NCBI GenBank assembly: GCA_000621765.1
Contig: JHXJ01000016.1
Location: forward strand, 1-64,000
From: Ruminococcaceae bacterium AB4001
GTDB lineage: Bacteria; Bacillota; Clostridia; Saccharofermentanales; Saccharofermentanaceae
Direction: 5' to 3'
DNA length: 64,000 bases
The notes under the pieces: generated by a model
What the model was told of the DNA's origin: nothing
Databases searched by the model: none
Seen by the model: the letters and a program-made list of their open reading frames with translations, nothing else
Part shown: piece after piece, positions 8,029-15,390 of the stretch
How the letters are laid out: each line of letters starts with the position of its first letter
How positions within the stretch are numbered: position 1 is the first letter of the stretch
Translations under genes and position numbers: made by a program

Positions 8029-8215
8029 AATCAAAGCCTCCTTTCCTAAGACTCTGGATGTGGTTTATGACTAAGTGCCCTTTGCAATATGTTTTTATTT
8101 CCATGATGGTTCTCCTTAGGATTAATGATCATTTCACCATCAGGCTTTGCTCCTGACGGTAATTTATAATGCGGATGATTCTGTTACAAATGTGCGATTA
8201 AGCAATTTGCACATT

Positions 8216-8431
8216 TCATGCTGAATCATGAGTTTCCAAGAATTCTTCTAGTTTTTTTCTCTTAAACAATCTCTTTTTACCAACGTAGATAACAAGATCG
8301 CTTCCAGGTATCTCTGACATTTTTACAAGCTTTTCAATTCCGATACCTGTATAGGCAGCAGCTTCGTAAACTGTGAGAGTTGGTTTTTCGGAAATCCTAA
8401 CGTCGAATTCCTTATTATGATGTGTATACAT
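8216..8431 (-). CDS. Second Xis-like DNA-binding protein
   Basis: This 71-aa protein has the same architecture as the downstream excisionase (LTVYEAAAYTGIGIEKLVKM ... YVGKKRLFKRKKLEEFL), a MerR/Xis-type winged helix. The ATG at 8431 follows AGGAG by 9 nt and lies 1 nt after the stop of the MazF-like gene, so the two are translationally linked. Two Xis-like genes in tandem suggest a duplicate with a regulatory role or recognition of the other element end. Confidence 0.75.
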   Translation of the reverse strand: MYTHHNKEFDVRISEKPTLTVYEAAAYTGIGIEKLVKMSEIPGSDLVIYVGKKRLFKRKKLEEFLETHDSA

Positions 8432-8432
8432 A

Positions 8433-8999
8433 TCACTCAACTCCTTTCTCGGTAATCAGGTATTCAAATCCGTGATAAAGACCGCATCTATCGCACTTAT
8501 CTATCTTTCCGTTTATGGAAGAAAGCCGGTTTATCTGATAGACAGGATTGCTCGAGTAATATCGAAGACACTTGTAGCAAAGGCAGGTTGATTCCTGACT
8601 CGTTTTATTAGACTGTTCATTGGCTGCCATATAAAACTCGCGTGTGCTCTTTATGCTCTTACTGATATGCTTCCAAACTCTATCCTCGTGACCTATACGA
8701 CCGATGAAGCATTCAAGTTCTGTAATATCTATTCTTTTTGTCTGCTCAAGCATTAATGTTGAATACTCGGCAAATGTATGGTTAGGCTTTAGTAAAACAT
8801 GACTATCCATATCTAATCGTTTAATTACTGTTGCGATCGGTGCAACAACGACCGTTGGGATAAAGTCATCTGGCCTTCCAGTAGCCAAGACAAGTACCGG
8901 ATTGTTATCTTTAAAAGTAGGATGACCTTTTCTGGATTTGCATATATAAATATCGCCGCTTATAGGTCTGAAAGAAGGAAGTGCTATGCTATACATCAT
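8433..8999 (-). CDS. MazF/PemK-like protein with C-terminal zinc ribbon
   Basis: This 188-aa protein starts at ATGATG (8999/8996), overlapping the stop of the upstream sigma-like gene. Residues about 10-110 have the PemK/MazF toxin fold (GDIYICKSRKGHP, NPVLVLAT, VVVAPIAT, TLMLEQTKRID). The C-terminal part has CYKC ... CDRC, a zinc ribbon. MazF-type toxins cleave mRNA, but no antitoxin gene lies beside it, and its neighbours are regulators of excision, so it may be a repurposed regulator or nucleic-acid binder. Whether RNase residues are kept could not be judged with confidence. Confidence 0.7.
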   Translation of the reverse strand: MMYSIALPSFRPISGDIYICKSRKGHPTFKDNNPVLVLATGRPDDFIPTVVVAPIATVIKRLDMDSHVLLKPNHTFAEYSTLMLEQTKRIDITELECFIGRIGHEDRVWKHISKSIKSTREFYMAANEQSNKTSQESTCLCYKCLRYYSSNPVYQINRLSSINGKIDKCDRCGLYHGFEYLITEKGVE

Positions 9000-9556
9000 G
9001 CCACCTCCAATGCTTCTACAGCCTTTTTGTATTTTTTGCGTCCTGAAGAAAAAATTTCCCAAACGGTGTTCCTGTTAAGACCATCCTCGGCTGCGATATC
9101 TCTAATTGTCATGTTTAAGATATAGTGGCGATAAAGATAGTCTCTTTGCTTTGGAGTCAGAGTCATTAAAGCTTTTCTGCTAATGCTGTTGATGCGCTGC
9201 CTTTCTTTCCTGGCTGCACGATTTCTTTCTCTGATTGTCTGATCATCGTCAACGAATAAAGATAAATGAATCAATTCGTAATCATCGATATCGTGAAGAT
9301 AGATATCTCCTCGAGCTATTCTCATATCATGCTTTTTCTCGCAATTTGTGTGCTCGGTAATTACTTCACCCATTTCTTTCGTGAGGATAATGAAAGGTCT
9401 AAATCTGTTGATTCTCTTTGAATAACGAGCATTGAGCTCATCTTCGGTAAGGTCAGTGATGATCGCATAACGTTCTTTGCCTGTATATCCTTCGTATTCC
9501 GCAACAAGGCTAATAACCTTGCAATCATTATCAAAATTGTTAATAACTGAATCCAT
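8996..9556 (-). CDS. Sigma-70-like regulator of the ICE
   Basis: The 186-aa protein ends in a region-4-type helix-turn-helix (MTLTPKQRDYLYRHYILN, IRDIAAEDGLNRNTVWEIF, then a basic tail), resembling the small sigma-factor-like proteins of Tn916-type elements. A region 2 is not evident. The start at 9556 (GGAG 7 nt upstream) is preferred; an ATG at 9643 also has a purine-rich site and would add 29 residues. The last codons overlap the MazF-like start (GCATGATG). It probably activates the recombination genes below it. Confidence 0.7.
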   Translation of the reverse strand: MDSVINNFDNDCKVISLVAEYEGYTGKERYAIITDLTEDELNARYSKRINRFRPFIILTKEMGEVITEHTNCEKKHDMRIARGDIYLHDIDDYELIHLSLFVDDDQTIRERNRAARKERQRINSISRKALMTLTPKQRDYLYRHYILNMTIRDIAAEDGLNRNTVWEIFSSGRKKYKKAVEALEVA

Positions 9557-9726
9557 TTGAGGTCTCCTTTGAATAATCTGTATTTGTTTTGTTGGCAGAG
9601 AATTCATTGGAGTTCCGGGATAGTGCTGATATCTGTGAAACATTTCTCTTCCTTTCCGACTTAATCGGGTAAGGAAGGAACTTGAAGCGACGTGCGAAGC
9701 GGATTATTTCGTAGGGCAAAAGAAAA

Positions 9727-9776
9727 CACCGTACGAAATAGAAGAGAAATAGATCTCTTCTAAACTTCGTACGGTG
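9727..9776 (-). terminator. Long compound hairpin terminator
   Basis: CACCGTACGAA/TTCGTACGGTG encloses a second perfect stem AGAAGAGA/TCTCTTCT. On the minus strand it is followed by TTTTCTTTTG. It would end transcripts from the zinc-ribbon gene at 9897 and separate them from the sigma-like gene. Confidence 0.7.
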
Positions 9777-9896
9777 CTTGATAGATTTTCAGTCCTTAAT
9801 CAAGGATCCTGCTTCGCTTGCTCGGTTAAAGTCAAGTTTATTCGGTTGTTTTAAGCAAATACCATTCCGATAAGAACGGCAGAGGCTTAATGATTC

Positions 9897-10169
9897 TTAT
9901 GCTGTCCTGTCCTTGGGCAAAGGAATGTACCAGAATTTCATGTTGTATTCTCCTATAGGTTTTCTACGTCTGAGCATTGCCAGATCGACTATGTCATTGA
10001 ACTTACAGTGCTTACAAAATACTTCTATGCAGAAATGCTCGTGACCATATGCTTTGGTGAGGATATGACCGCATTCGGGGCATTTGATATCACGTTTAAT
10101 CTTGCCCTGAGCATATGCCTGAGCTTCTTCAACGATACGTCTTGTAGATGGCTTATATTGATTGATCAT
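9897..10169 (-). CDS. Small zinc-ribbon protein
   Basis: The 90-aa protein has CPECG and CKHC pairs (about residues 34-37 and 52-55) that fit a zinc ribbon between a helical N-terminus (IVEEAQAYAQGKIKRD) and a C-terminal basic segment. GGAGG lies 6 nt before the ATG. It overlaps the 3' end of the ImmA/IrrE gene by 17 bp. Function unknown; a nucleic-acid-binding accessory protein is likely. Confidence 0.65.
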   Translation of the reverse strand: MINQYKPSTRRIVEEAQAYAQGKIKRDIKCPECGHILTKAYGHEHFCIEVFCKHCKFNDIVDLAMLRRRKPIGEYNMKFWYIPLPKDRTA

Positions 10170-10893
10170 AGCCGGCCTCCATATTGTTGAAGTTTATGGC
10201 ATACTCTGAGAATGGTTTCACATCAAAAAGACCAAGCTCTTTGAGGCGTCGATAGCATGCACTGAAACTCACTCCCATACTGTCAGCCATTCTTTGTATG
10301 ATGCGCTTGCTTATATCTGGAAGGATTGTATCGCTTCCTGTATAAGCAGTTACCTTATTGCCGTTGTTATACGTGTTGAGAGCACGACTAACTATAAAGG
10401 GTGGCATGAGTAGACTGGCAGCAGCTTTATTAGACATTATTTCTCTGATCGATAACATGCTCTTAAGCATTTCTATTGAGTATTCTTCGCCTTCCGTGAA
10501 TTCGGTGTGGAATGCTGCTTCACAACTGCCGGGAATATGTCTGTTTAAAATGAGATGTCCCGCTTCATGTGCGATTGTAAACCGCAATCTGGCAAGTACA
10601 TTCGGATCGTTTAAGTCGGAATTAATGACGATTATGTTCTTGGGGTAGATGACGCGCTGGCTTATACCGTCACGAACAACTCGTAACTGAGTAATTCCAT
10701 CTGATAAAAAGCCATCTCGTCCCTTAGTCTCATAATCAAAGGTCTCAAATACGATCTTTGTTCCCAGATAGTCTGTAACAAAAGTCTCGATATCGATAAC
10801 ACGAGTATTAGAATAGTGGAATTTCTTTATGAAATCCTCGATAAGCATGCCGCAGAGGGCATTGATTTCATAATCTGATGTTCTTCTCTTCAT
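10153..10893 (-). CDS. ImmA/IrrE-family metalloprotease
   Basis: The 246-aa protein has the zinc protease motif HEAGH at residues 109-113 (FTIAHEAGHLILNRH), typical of ImmA/IrrE (DUF955). In ICEBs1 such a protease cleaves the element's repressor to induce excision. Here the start (ATG 10893) is 1 nt after the stop of the 74-aa gene, with AGGTGG 6 nt upstream. No ImmR-type repressor is adjacent, so its target may be the WYL regulator at 11572 or a host factor; that is inference. Confidence 0.83.
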   Translation of the reverse strand: MKRRTSDYEINALCGMLIEDFIKKFHYSNTRVIDIETFVTDYLGTKIVFETFDYETKGRDGFLSDGITQLRVVRDGISQRVIYPKNIIVINSDLNDPNVLARLRFTIAHEAGHLILNRHIPGSCEAAFHTEFTEGEEYSIEMLKSMLSIREIMSNKAAASLLMPPFIVSRALNTYNNGNKVTAYTGSDTILPDISKRIIQRMADSMGVSFSACYRRLKELGLFDVKPFSEYAINFNNMEAGYDQSI

Positions 10894-10894
10894 G

Positions 10895-11119
10895 TTACAC
10901 CACCTGTACATACCAGCGATTGTCGATGAGATAGAGATATGTCTCTGCTCCACTGAAACTAACTGCATAACGAAGACCTTCAAACTCACCGTCTTCTGAG
11001 TGAGCACAGAACAGGACCTTTGTGATCTCGTGCCTAATTCCGTTCTTTCCGATAAGAGTCTTCGGGATCAACAGACTCTTAACTTTAGTGCTTTCCACTT
11101 TAACTTCTTTTCTTTTCAC
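10895..11119 (-). CDS. Hypothetical 74-aa protein coupled to the ImmA-like protease
   Basis: It starts with GTG at 11119, with a strong GGAGG followed by an A-rich spacer. The sequence is Lys-rich at the N-terminus, then beta-rich (LRYAVSFSGAETYLYLIDN). No motif recognised. The 1-nt gap to the protease gene suggests translational coupling and a shared function. Confidence 0.55.
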   Translation of the reverse strand: MKRKEVKVESTKVKSLLIPKTLIGKNGIRHEITKVLFCAHSEDGEFEGLRYAVSFSGAETYLYLIDNRWYVQVV

Positions 11120-11571
11120 TTTTTTTTCCTCCTGTGTATTCTCTCTTCCGGCTAAAGGGAAGAAATCCGGATAGAGGCTTAATTGACGACTTATACTAAA
11201 CGCACGAGCATTACTGCTTTTGCGAAATTCCTTCTTGTTGATGGTTGTAGTTGGTTACTACGGGATAATAATCCTTTGACCTGGTCCGCTTGCCAGATCC
11301 ATTCCAGAGAGGTGAGGATGGTCGGGACGATATGGAGTTACTTGTAATGAAAAAAGATAAAGAACCAAGTTTTTGTTTATCATCTGCATCTATCCTCACC
11401 TCACTTTCTGAAAGGAGTAATCGCGAACGAATGTTTGTTTTTCGTTTGTGGCTTCATTATACGAACCGCAATTTTGCTTTGCAATAGCTATTTTCCGGTC
11501 TGTCCCTAAACGGTTACAGTTCGAACGAGGAGATGGGTGAAAAGCCTAACAATGAGCGATTTGTAACATTG
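11120..11571. other. Gene-poor region with inverted repeats
   Basis: I see no convincing gene. An 11-bp inverted repeat, GAGGTGAGGAT at 11309-11319 and ATCCTCACCTC at 11392-11402, flanks 72 bp. At 11500-11519 there is a 20-mer, CTGTCCCTAAACGGTTACAG, repeated with one mismatch at 47734-47753. Two short open frames overlap here on opposite strands but lack ribosome sites and conserved features. Confidence 0.55.
11500..11519 (-). repeat. Conserved-loop hairpin motif, copy 1
   Basis: Minus-strand reading CTGTAACCGTTTAGGGACAG pairs CTGT with ACAG around a 12-nt loop. Copy 2 (47734-47753) has the same loop with one change but a longer stem. It lies upstream of the protease/sigma region and just downstream of the WYL gene stop. 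Confidence 0.55.
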
Positions 11572-12564
11572 TTACAAGCGTGCCATTTCCTTTGAAACCA
11601 TACGAATATACTGGTCTTGTACTTCAAAAGGACCGGCAATTCTTACCTTTCCCTCAAAGCCAAAAAGCCATGCAAAAAAAACGTTATTTACCGGTACGTT
11701 TACTTTTGCAATACAGTAGTCTTTTTGGAGGAAAGATATATCCAGATCCTGACCAAAACGATCTACCATAGCATCTATGACACTCGTATGGAACGTTAAT
11801 GAAACAGTAGTTTCAGTCCCGCTCTTCATATGGAATGATTCACGCATATATTTCTTGAGGCAAACATTATCAGGTTTTGGTACGCTGCTCTTTTTAAGCA
11901 ATTTGGGAATGCCGCATATGCGATCTACTCTGAAAGCTGTTACTTTCTCATATGTATCAGAGTATCCAAGTAGATAGTAGTAGTCGCTTGAGCAAACGAG
12001 CTGATATGGAGATACCTCGTATTCCTTACCGCCGTTCTTTAGTACCTTTTTAGTAGATGTCTGATATTCATAGTACTTAAATGAGATCTGCTTATTAACC
12101 TTAATCGACTCAATAAGCACATCAATGATATAGTTGATCTGGTTATTATCAGAGCGTGGTCTGGCATCAACTTCAACACCATGAAGAAGGCAATCAGAAG
12201 AGGGCCCGGCAAGACGGGATAGCTTCTTTATTATCGTTTTTGCCTGGTTGCATGATAAAGACTGCATGGAAGCAACGGAATCAATCAGCAATCTAAGCTC
12301 TGCGTTATCAAACTCTCGCGAAAGAACATGGTATTTGTTTACATGTCCTTTTATGCATTCGATATCATACCCGGCTTCAATAAGAGTGTTTATATCGATG
12401 TATATTGTCTTGCGAGATGCTGCAATACCGTAATCTTCTTCAAGTATTTTCTCGATATCGTAGACCGTTAAGAAGTGCTCTTCATCAGTATGCTCGAATA
12501 TGATCTCCTTTACATACAACGGTCTAAGGTTATTGTTAATCTTTTCATTCTTCGTATTTGCCAT
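11572..12564 (-). CDS. WYL-domain transcriptional regulator
   Basis: The 330-aa protein has an N-terminal winged HTH (about 10-85; HFLTVYDIEKILEEDYGIAASRKTIYID) and a central WYL domain (about 145-235; ISFKYYEY, SPYQLVCSSDYYYLLGYSD, FRVDRI) with a C-terminal extension. WYL proteins sense nucleic acids or nucleotides and often control defence islands and mobile elements. It is divergent from the 107-aa gene at 12835 and near the R-M operon. The shared 270-bp gap carries a repeated TTAAACGGAC motif. Confidence 0.88.
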   Translation of the reverse strand: MANTKNEKINNNLRPLYVKEIIFEHTDEEHFLTVYDIEKILEEDYGIAASRKTIYIDINTLIEAGYDIECIKGHVNKYHVLSREFDNAELRLLIDSVASMQSLSCNQAKTIIKKLSRLAGPSSDCLLHGVEVDARPRSDNNQINYIIDVLIESIKVNKQISFKYYEYQTSTKKVLKNGGKEYEVSPYQLVCSSDYYYLLGYSDTYEKVTAFRVDRICGIPKLLKKSSVPKPDNVCLKKYMRESFHMKSGTETTVSLTFHTSVIDAMVDRFGQDLDISFLQKDYCIAKVNVPVNNVFFAWLFGFEGKVRIAGPFEVQDQYIRMVSKEMARL

Positions 12565-12656
12565 AAAACACCCCCTATCCCATACTCCGGTTTTCGAACA
12601 GGAAATATGTCAATCTGATTACATTCTGGCTGGATTATACAAGGCAGAAAAAGACA

Positions 12657-12705
12657 TTAAACGGACAATACTTTATCCAACTTAGGAAAGTACATTTAAA
12701 CGGAC
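12657..12705. promoter_or_regulatory. Direct repeats, candidate operator
   Basis: TTAAACGGAC occurs at 12657-12666 and 12696-12705, 39 bp apart (nearly four helical turns), each followed by an A/T-rich ATA segment. They lie between the divergent WYL and 107-aa genes and could be the WYL protein's binding sites; inference. Confidence 0.4.
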
Positions 12706-12834
12706 TATATGTGTTTGAACTTGATAATATCAAAGAAATTTCAAGACTAGTCTCAACTTTTGCTGAACCCATTGATTTCAGGCTTATACGCTGTCATAGT
12801 AAAGGCATCAAATCAATGAAATGGAGGCCATAGT

Positions 12835-13158
12835 ATGTATAAGACAAATGATTTTAGACAAGGATTAAGGAACGTAATGGATGAATCAAATACAATCTCT
12901 AAAGGAAGACTCTATGATGCCTTCCTTGAAGTGACAGTCCGGTATCTTAATGAGATGATTTCAACATTAAGTCTTGAACAAGCAATCATTAAAGAATTAG
13001 GTGAAGAGAGAGGTAATGAACTGATTGAAAGGGTTGCCACATCAAATCCGTCCTTGCAGAACCTCGATGCTGAAAATTCGGATACAGATGATTACCGAGA
13101 GAAAATAGAAAATCTTCTTTCATATATAGAATGTGAATTCAGATCCAATATGGAATAA
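12835..13158 (+). CDS. Hypothetical 107-aa protein
   Basis: The acidic, helical protein starts at an ATG with GGAGG 7 nt upstream. No domain recognised (LYDAFLEVTVRYLNEMI, IIKELGEERGNELIERV). It stands alone on the plus strand between the WYL regulator and the R-M operon and ends in a perfect terminator at 13182. It may be an antirestriction or regulatory partner, but nothing in the sequence proves it. Confidence 0.6.
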   Translation: MYKTNDFRQGLRNVMDESNTISKGRLYDAFLEVTVRYLNEMISTLSLEQAIIKELGEERGNELIERVATSNPSLQNLDAENSDTDDYREKIENLLSYIECEFRSNME

Positions 13159-13181
13159 AATATAAGTAATAGCGATGATAG

Positions 13182-13217
13182 GAAACCCGATGATAGAGAT
13201 TGATATCATCGGGTTTC
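13182..13217. terminator. Perfect 14-bp bidirectional terminator
   Basis: GAAACCCGATGATA and TATCATCGGGTTTC pair around an 8-nt loop between the convergent 107-aa gene and the DUF262/DUF1524 gene. Confidence 0.75.
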
Positions 13218-13237
13218 ATTATTATCATCGAATCGAA

Positions 13238-15358
13238 TTAAGTCTCCTGTTTGGATTCCTCGCTTGGATCTAGAGTCGATTTCGCACAATAGATAAAATC
13301 TTGTGTAATGTCCAAATCATACTTTCTTAGCAATCCTTTAATGAAACTAACACAATCTGAAGCTGAATAACCTGAGGTTATATAGATATCAGTTCCTTGT
13401 AGTTTAATAGCATTTCTTAACAAATTGCTATCATATGAAAAAACAGGGGTTGTCCAATCTGAAAACTTATCATTAGTACGAGCCATTTTCTCTATTACGG
13501 AACTGTCTAAATCGTAAAGCTTTTTGGCTAATGAACGAACCATATCCGCAAAACTTGATACATTAACCCGCTCTCCCAAGAAAAGATAATAGCTTACATG
13601 TTTATAAGTAGCATTGCTAGGCTCTTCACATGTGTACTCAATGTATCTTGGATCCTTGAAAGATATTTCTTGCACAGCCGGAATAATAGGGAAGAGTTTG
13701 AATATTTCTTTTGAAAGATTCTCAGCTCTGTTCTTGATATTTACTGCGTTCCAAACAGCACAACTTTGTATATCTTTGTAAAGTCTTACGACTTTTGTTT
13801 CACAATCATCTATAAGCTTTTTCTTTTCATCGAAAGGCTTGTCCCCAAGTTCGGAATTATAACCAGTTAAAGTTAGGTTGCCAATTGTATGAAGCCAACT
13901 ATCCCTATCAGAAGCCCAATTTTCTCCTAACATTATTTTCCATGCATCGGATAATTCACTATTTTGAGGCATTACATGTTCAATGGTGAGGTTGTCAGTT
14001 TGTATTTTTTCTTTTCCTTGGTTTTCTATGGATATTAACAAATATCTGCATAGGGCATGTTTTCCGAAAAGGTTATTATGAATAATAGCCCATTTAAAAT
14101 CATCATCGGTAGGAATGGAATCTTTTGACGTTGTCTGCTTAAGAAAAGAAACAATAGAATCATAATAATATTGTTTGTTCTCTGGCCTTATAAATACACG
14201 ATTATAAAGTGTTTTATAAAAGCCTCTCAAGGAGTTAGAATTTACATCACACATTATTCGTCTTATAGAATAATTTAATAAAAGCTGCAAAACTTTTTCA
14301 AGCGTATCTTCATCTATAATAGCAGGCGTAGAAAGATGATCATCAAATACTTTATACAAGAAAAGATAGCAAGTTGTCTGTTTGAGCTGTTTCAATCCTA
14401 CTAGATAATTATTTGTATTTTCCGAGTAATCTTTGCTGCCATTCTGGAATATATTAAATAAAGTAGCATAGTGAGTTAATTCTGAAAGGACTGTTTCGTT
14501 GGTGAATTTGAGCTCCTTATACAGAACTTTGAAATCATCATAAGCTTCACTTTCCTTAGAGAAACCATCTCTCTTTAAATTCAGGTAACTTAAAAAGAAA
14601 TCAGACATTTGACTACGCGAAACCAATTTTTCTATTTTTATCCAATAGTTTTCGTATAGAGATTCTTGGTTGGCATCCGTCATTAAAACAAAATTGCGTA
14701 TTTTATCTGCAAGGCTTAATGGTACACCTGAAGAATTAATTCTTTCAAAGATTTCCTGTGCATTATCACCATCTTCAAGCTTAATGCAGGCACATGTTAG
14801 TTTCTCTATGCCCTTATAAATGGAACTAAGAGATAATTGTTCATTTTTTTCTAATGCTTCAAGGATTAATTCCTTGAAAACCTGATAATTGTTCCAAATT
14901 CCAGATGTCTTATCTATTTCATCATACTTGTTCTCCATAAGCAGGTATAACTGAGCATTATCGCTTTTAATTGGTTTTAGTTTAAGTTTGCTTGAAACAT
15001 CAATTGCATACTCATCATACTTGTCATGATTGAATAATAGCTCGGTGAAAGTTTCTTTATCTTTATTGCTTGTAGCACTATCCAAAAGAGCTTTAATCAG
15101 TAGATATATAGTTGTAAGCCTTTGCTGACCATCAACAATAACATAATAGTTAATATTATGTTCTTCTTTCATAAGTGCATATACAATTGATCCGCAAAAA
15201 TGATCCTTGTCGGATAAATGCGCATGAATTATGTCTTCAAATAATCTTTCACATTGCTCTCTAGGCCATTCATAGTTGCGTTGATATACCGGAATAGAAT
15301 ACTGTTTTTTGTTTGGCTCAATAAAATCGTTAATGATACGTCCTTTATCAATTTTCAT
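13238..15358 (-). CDS. DUF262/DUF1524 (GmrSD-like) nuclease in the type I R-M operon
   Basis: The 706-aa protein has an N-terminal DUF262 domain with the DGQQR nucleotide-binding motif (residues 76-80) and the FERINSSGVPLSLADKIRN segment, then a DUF1524 His-Me nuclease domain (EHVMPQ at 460-465, IGNLTLTGYN). A further C-terminal domain (about 590-706) follows. GmrSD, BrxU and SspE share this core and act against modified or unmodified phage DNA with NTP hydrolysis. It is 32 bp downstream of hsdR on the same strand, so it is probably a second effector of the R-M locus. Start ATG 15358 has GAGG 6 nt upstream. Confidence 0.88.
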   Translation of the reverse strand: MKIDKGRIINDFIEPNKKQYSIPVYQRNYEWPREQCERLFEDIIHAHLSDKDHFCGSIVYALMKEEHNINYYVIVDGQQRLTTIYLLIKALLDSATSNKDKETFTELLFNHDKYDEYAIDVSSKLKLKPIKSDNAQLYLLMENKYDEIDKTSGIWNNYQVFKELILEALEKNEQLSLSSIYKGIEKLTCACIKLEDGDNAQEIFERINSSGVPLSLADKIRNFVLMTDANQESLYENYWIKIEKLVSRSQMSDFFLSYLNLKRDGFSKESEAYDDFKVLYKELKFTNETVLSELTHYATLFNIFQNGSKDYSENTNNYLVGLKQLKQTTCYLFLYKVFDDHLSTPAIIDEDTLEKVLQLLLNYSIRRIMCDVNSNSLRGFYKTLYNRVFIRPENKQYYYDSIVSFLKQTTSKDSIPTDDDFKWAIIHNNLFGKHALCRYLLISIENQGKEKIQTDNLTIEHVMPQNSELSDAWKIMLGENWASDRDSWLHTIGNLTLTGYNSELGDKPFDEKKKLIDDCETKVVRLYKDIQSCAVWNAVNIKNRAENLSKEIFKLFPIIPAVQEISFKDPRYIEYTCEEPSNATYKHVSYYLFLGERVNVSSFADMVRSLAKKLYDLDSSVIEKMARTNDKFSDWTTPVFSYDSNLLRNAIKLQGTDIYITSGYSASDCVSFIKGLLRKYDLDITQDFIYCAKSTLDPSEESKQET

Positions 15359-15390
15359 AAAGTACCTCACTAAAAATCAAAGTTCTGGGA

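Noticed and set aside
11290-11487. Short plus-strand open frame in the gap before the WYL gene
   Set aside because: No suitable ribosome site, no recognisable motif, and it runs through the inverted repeats.
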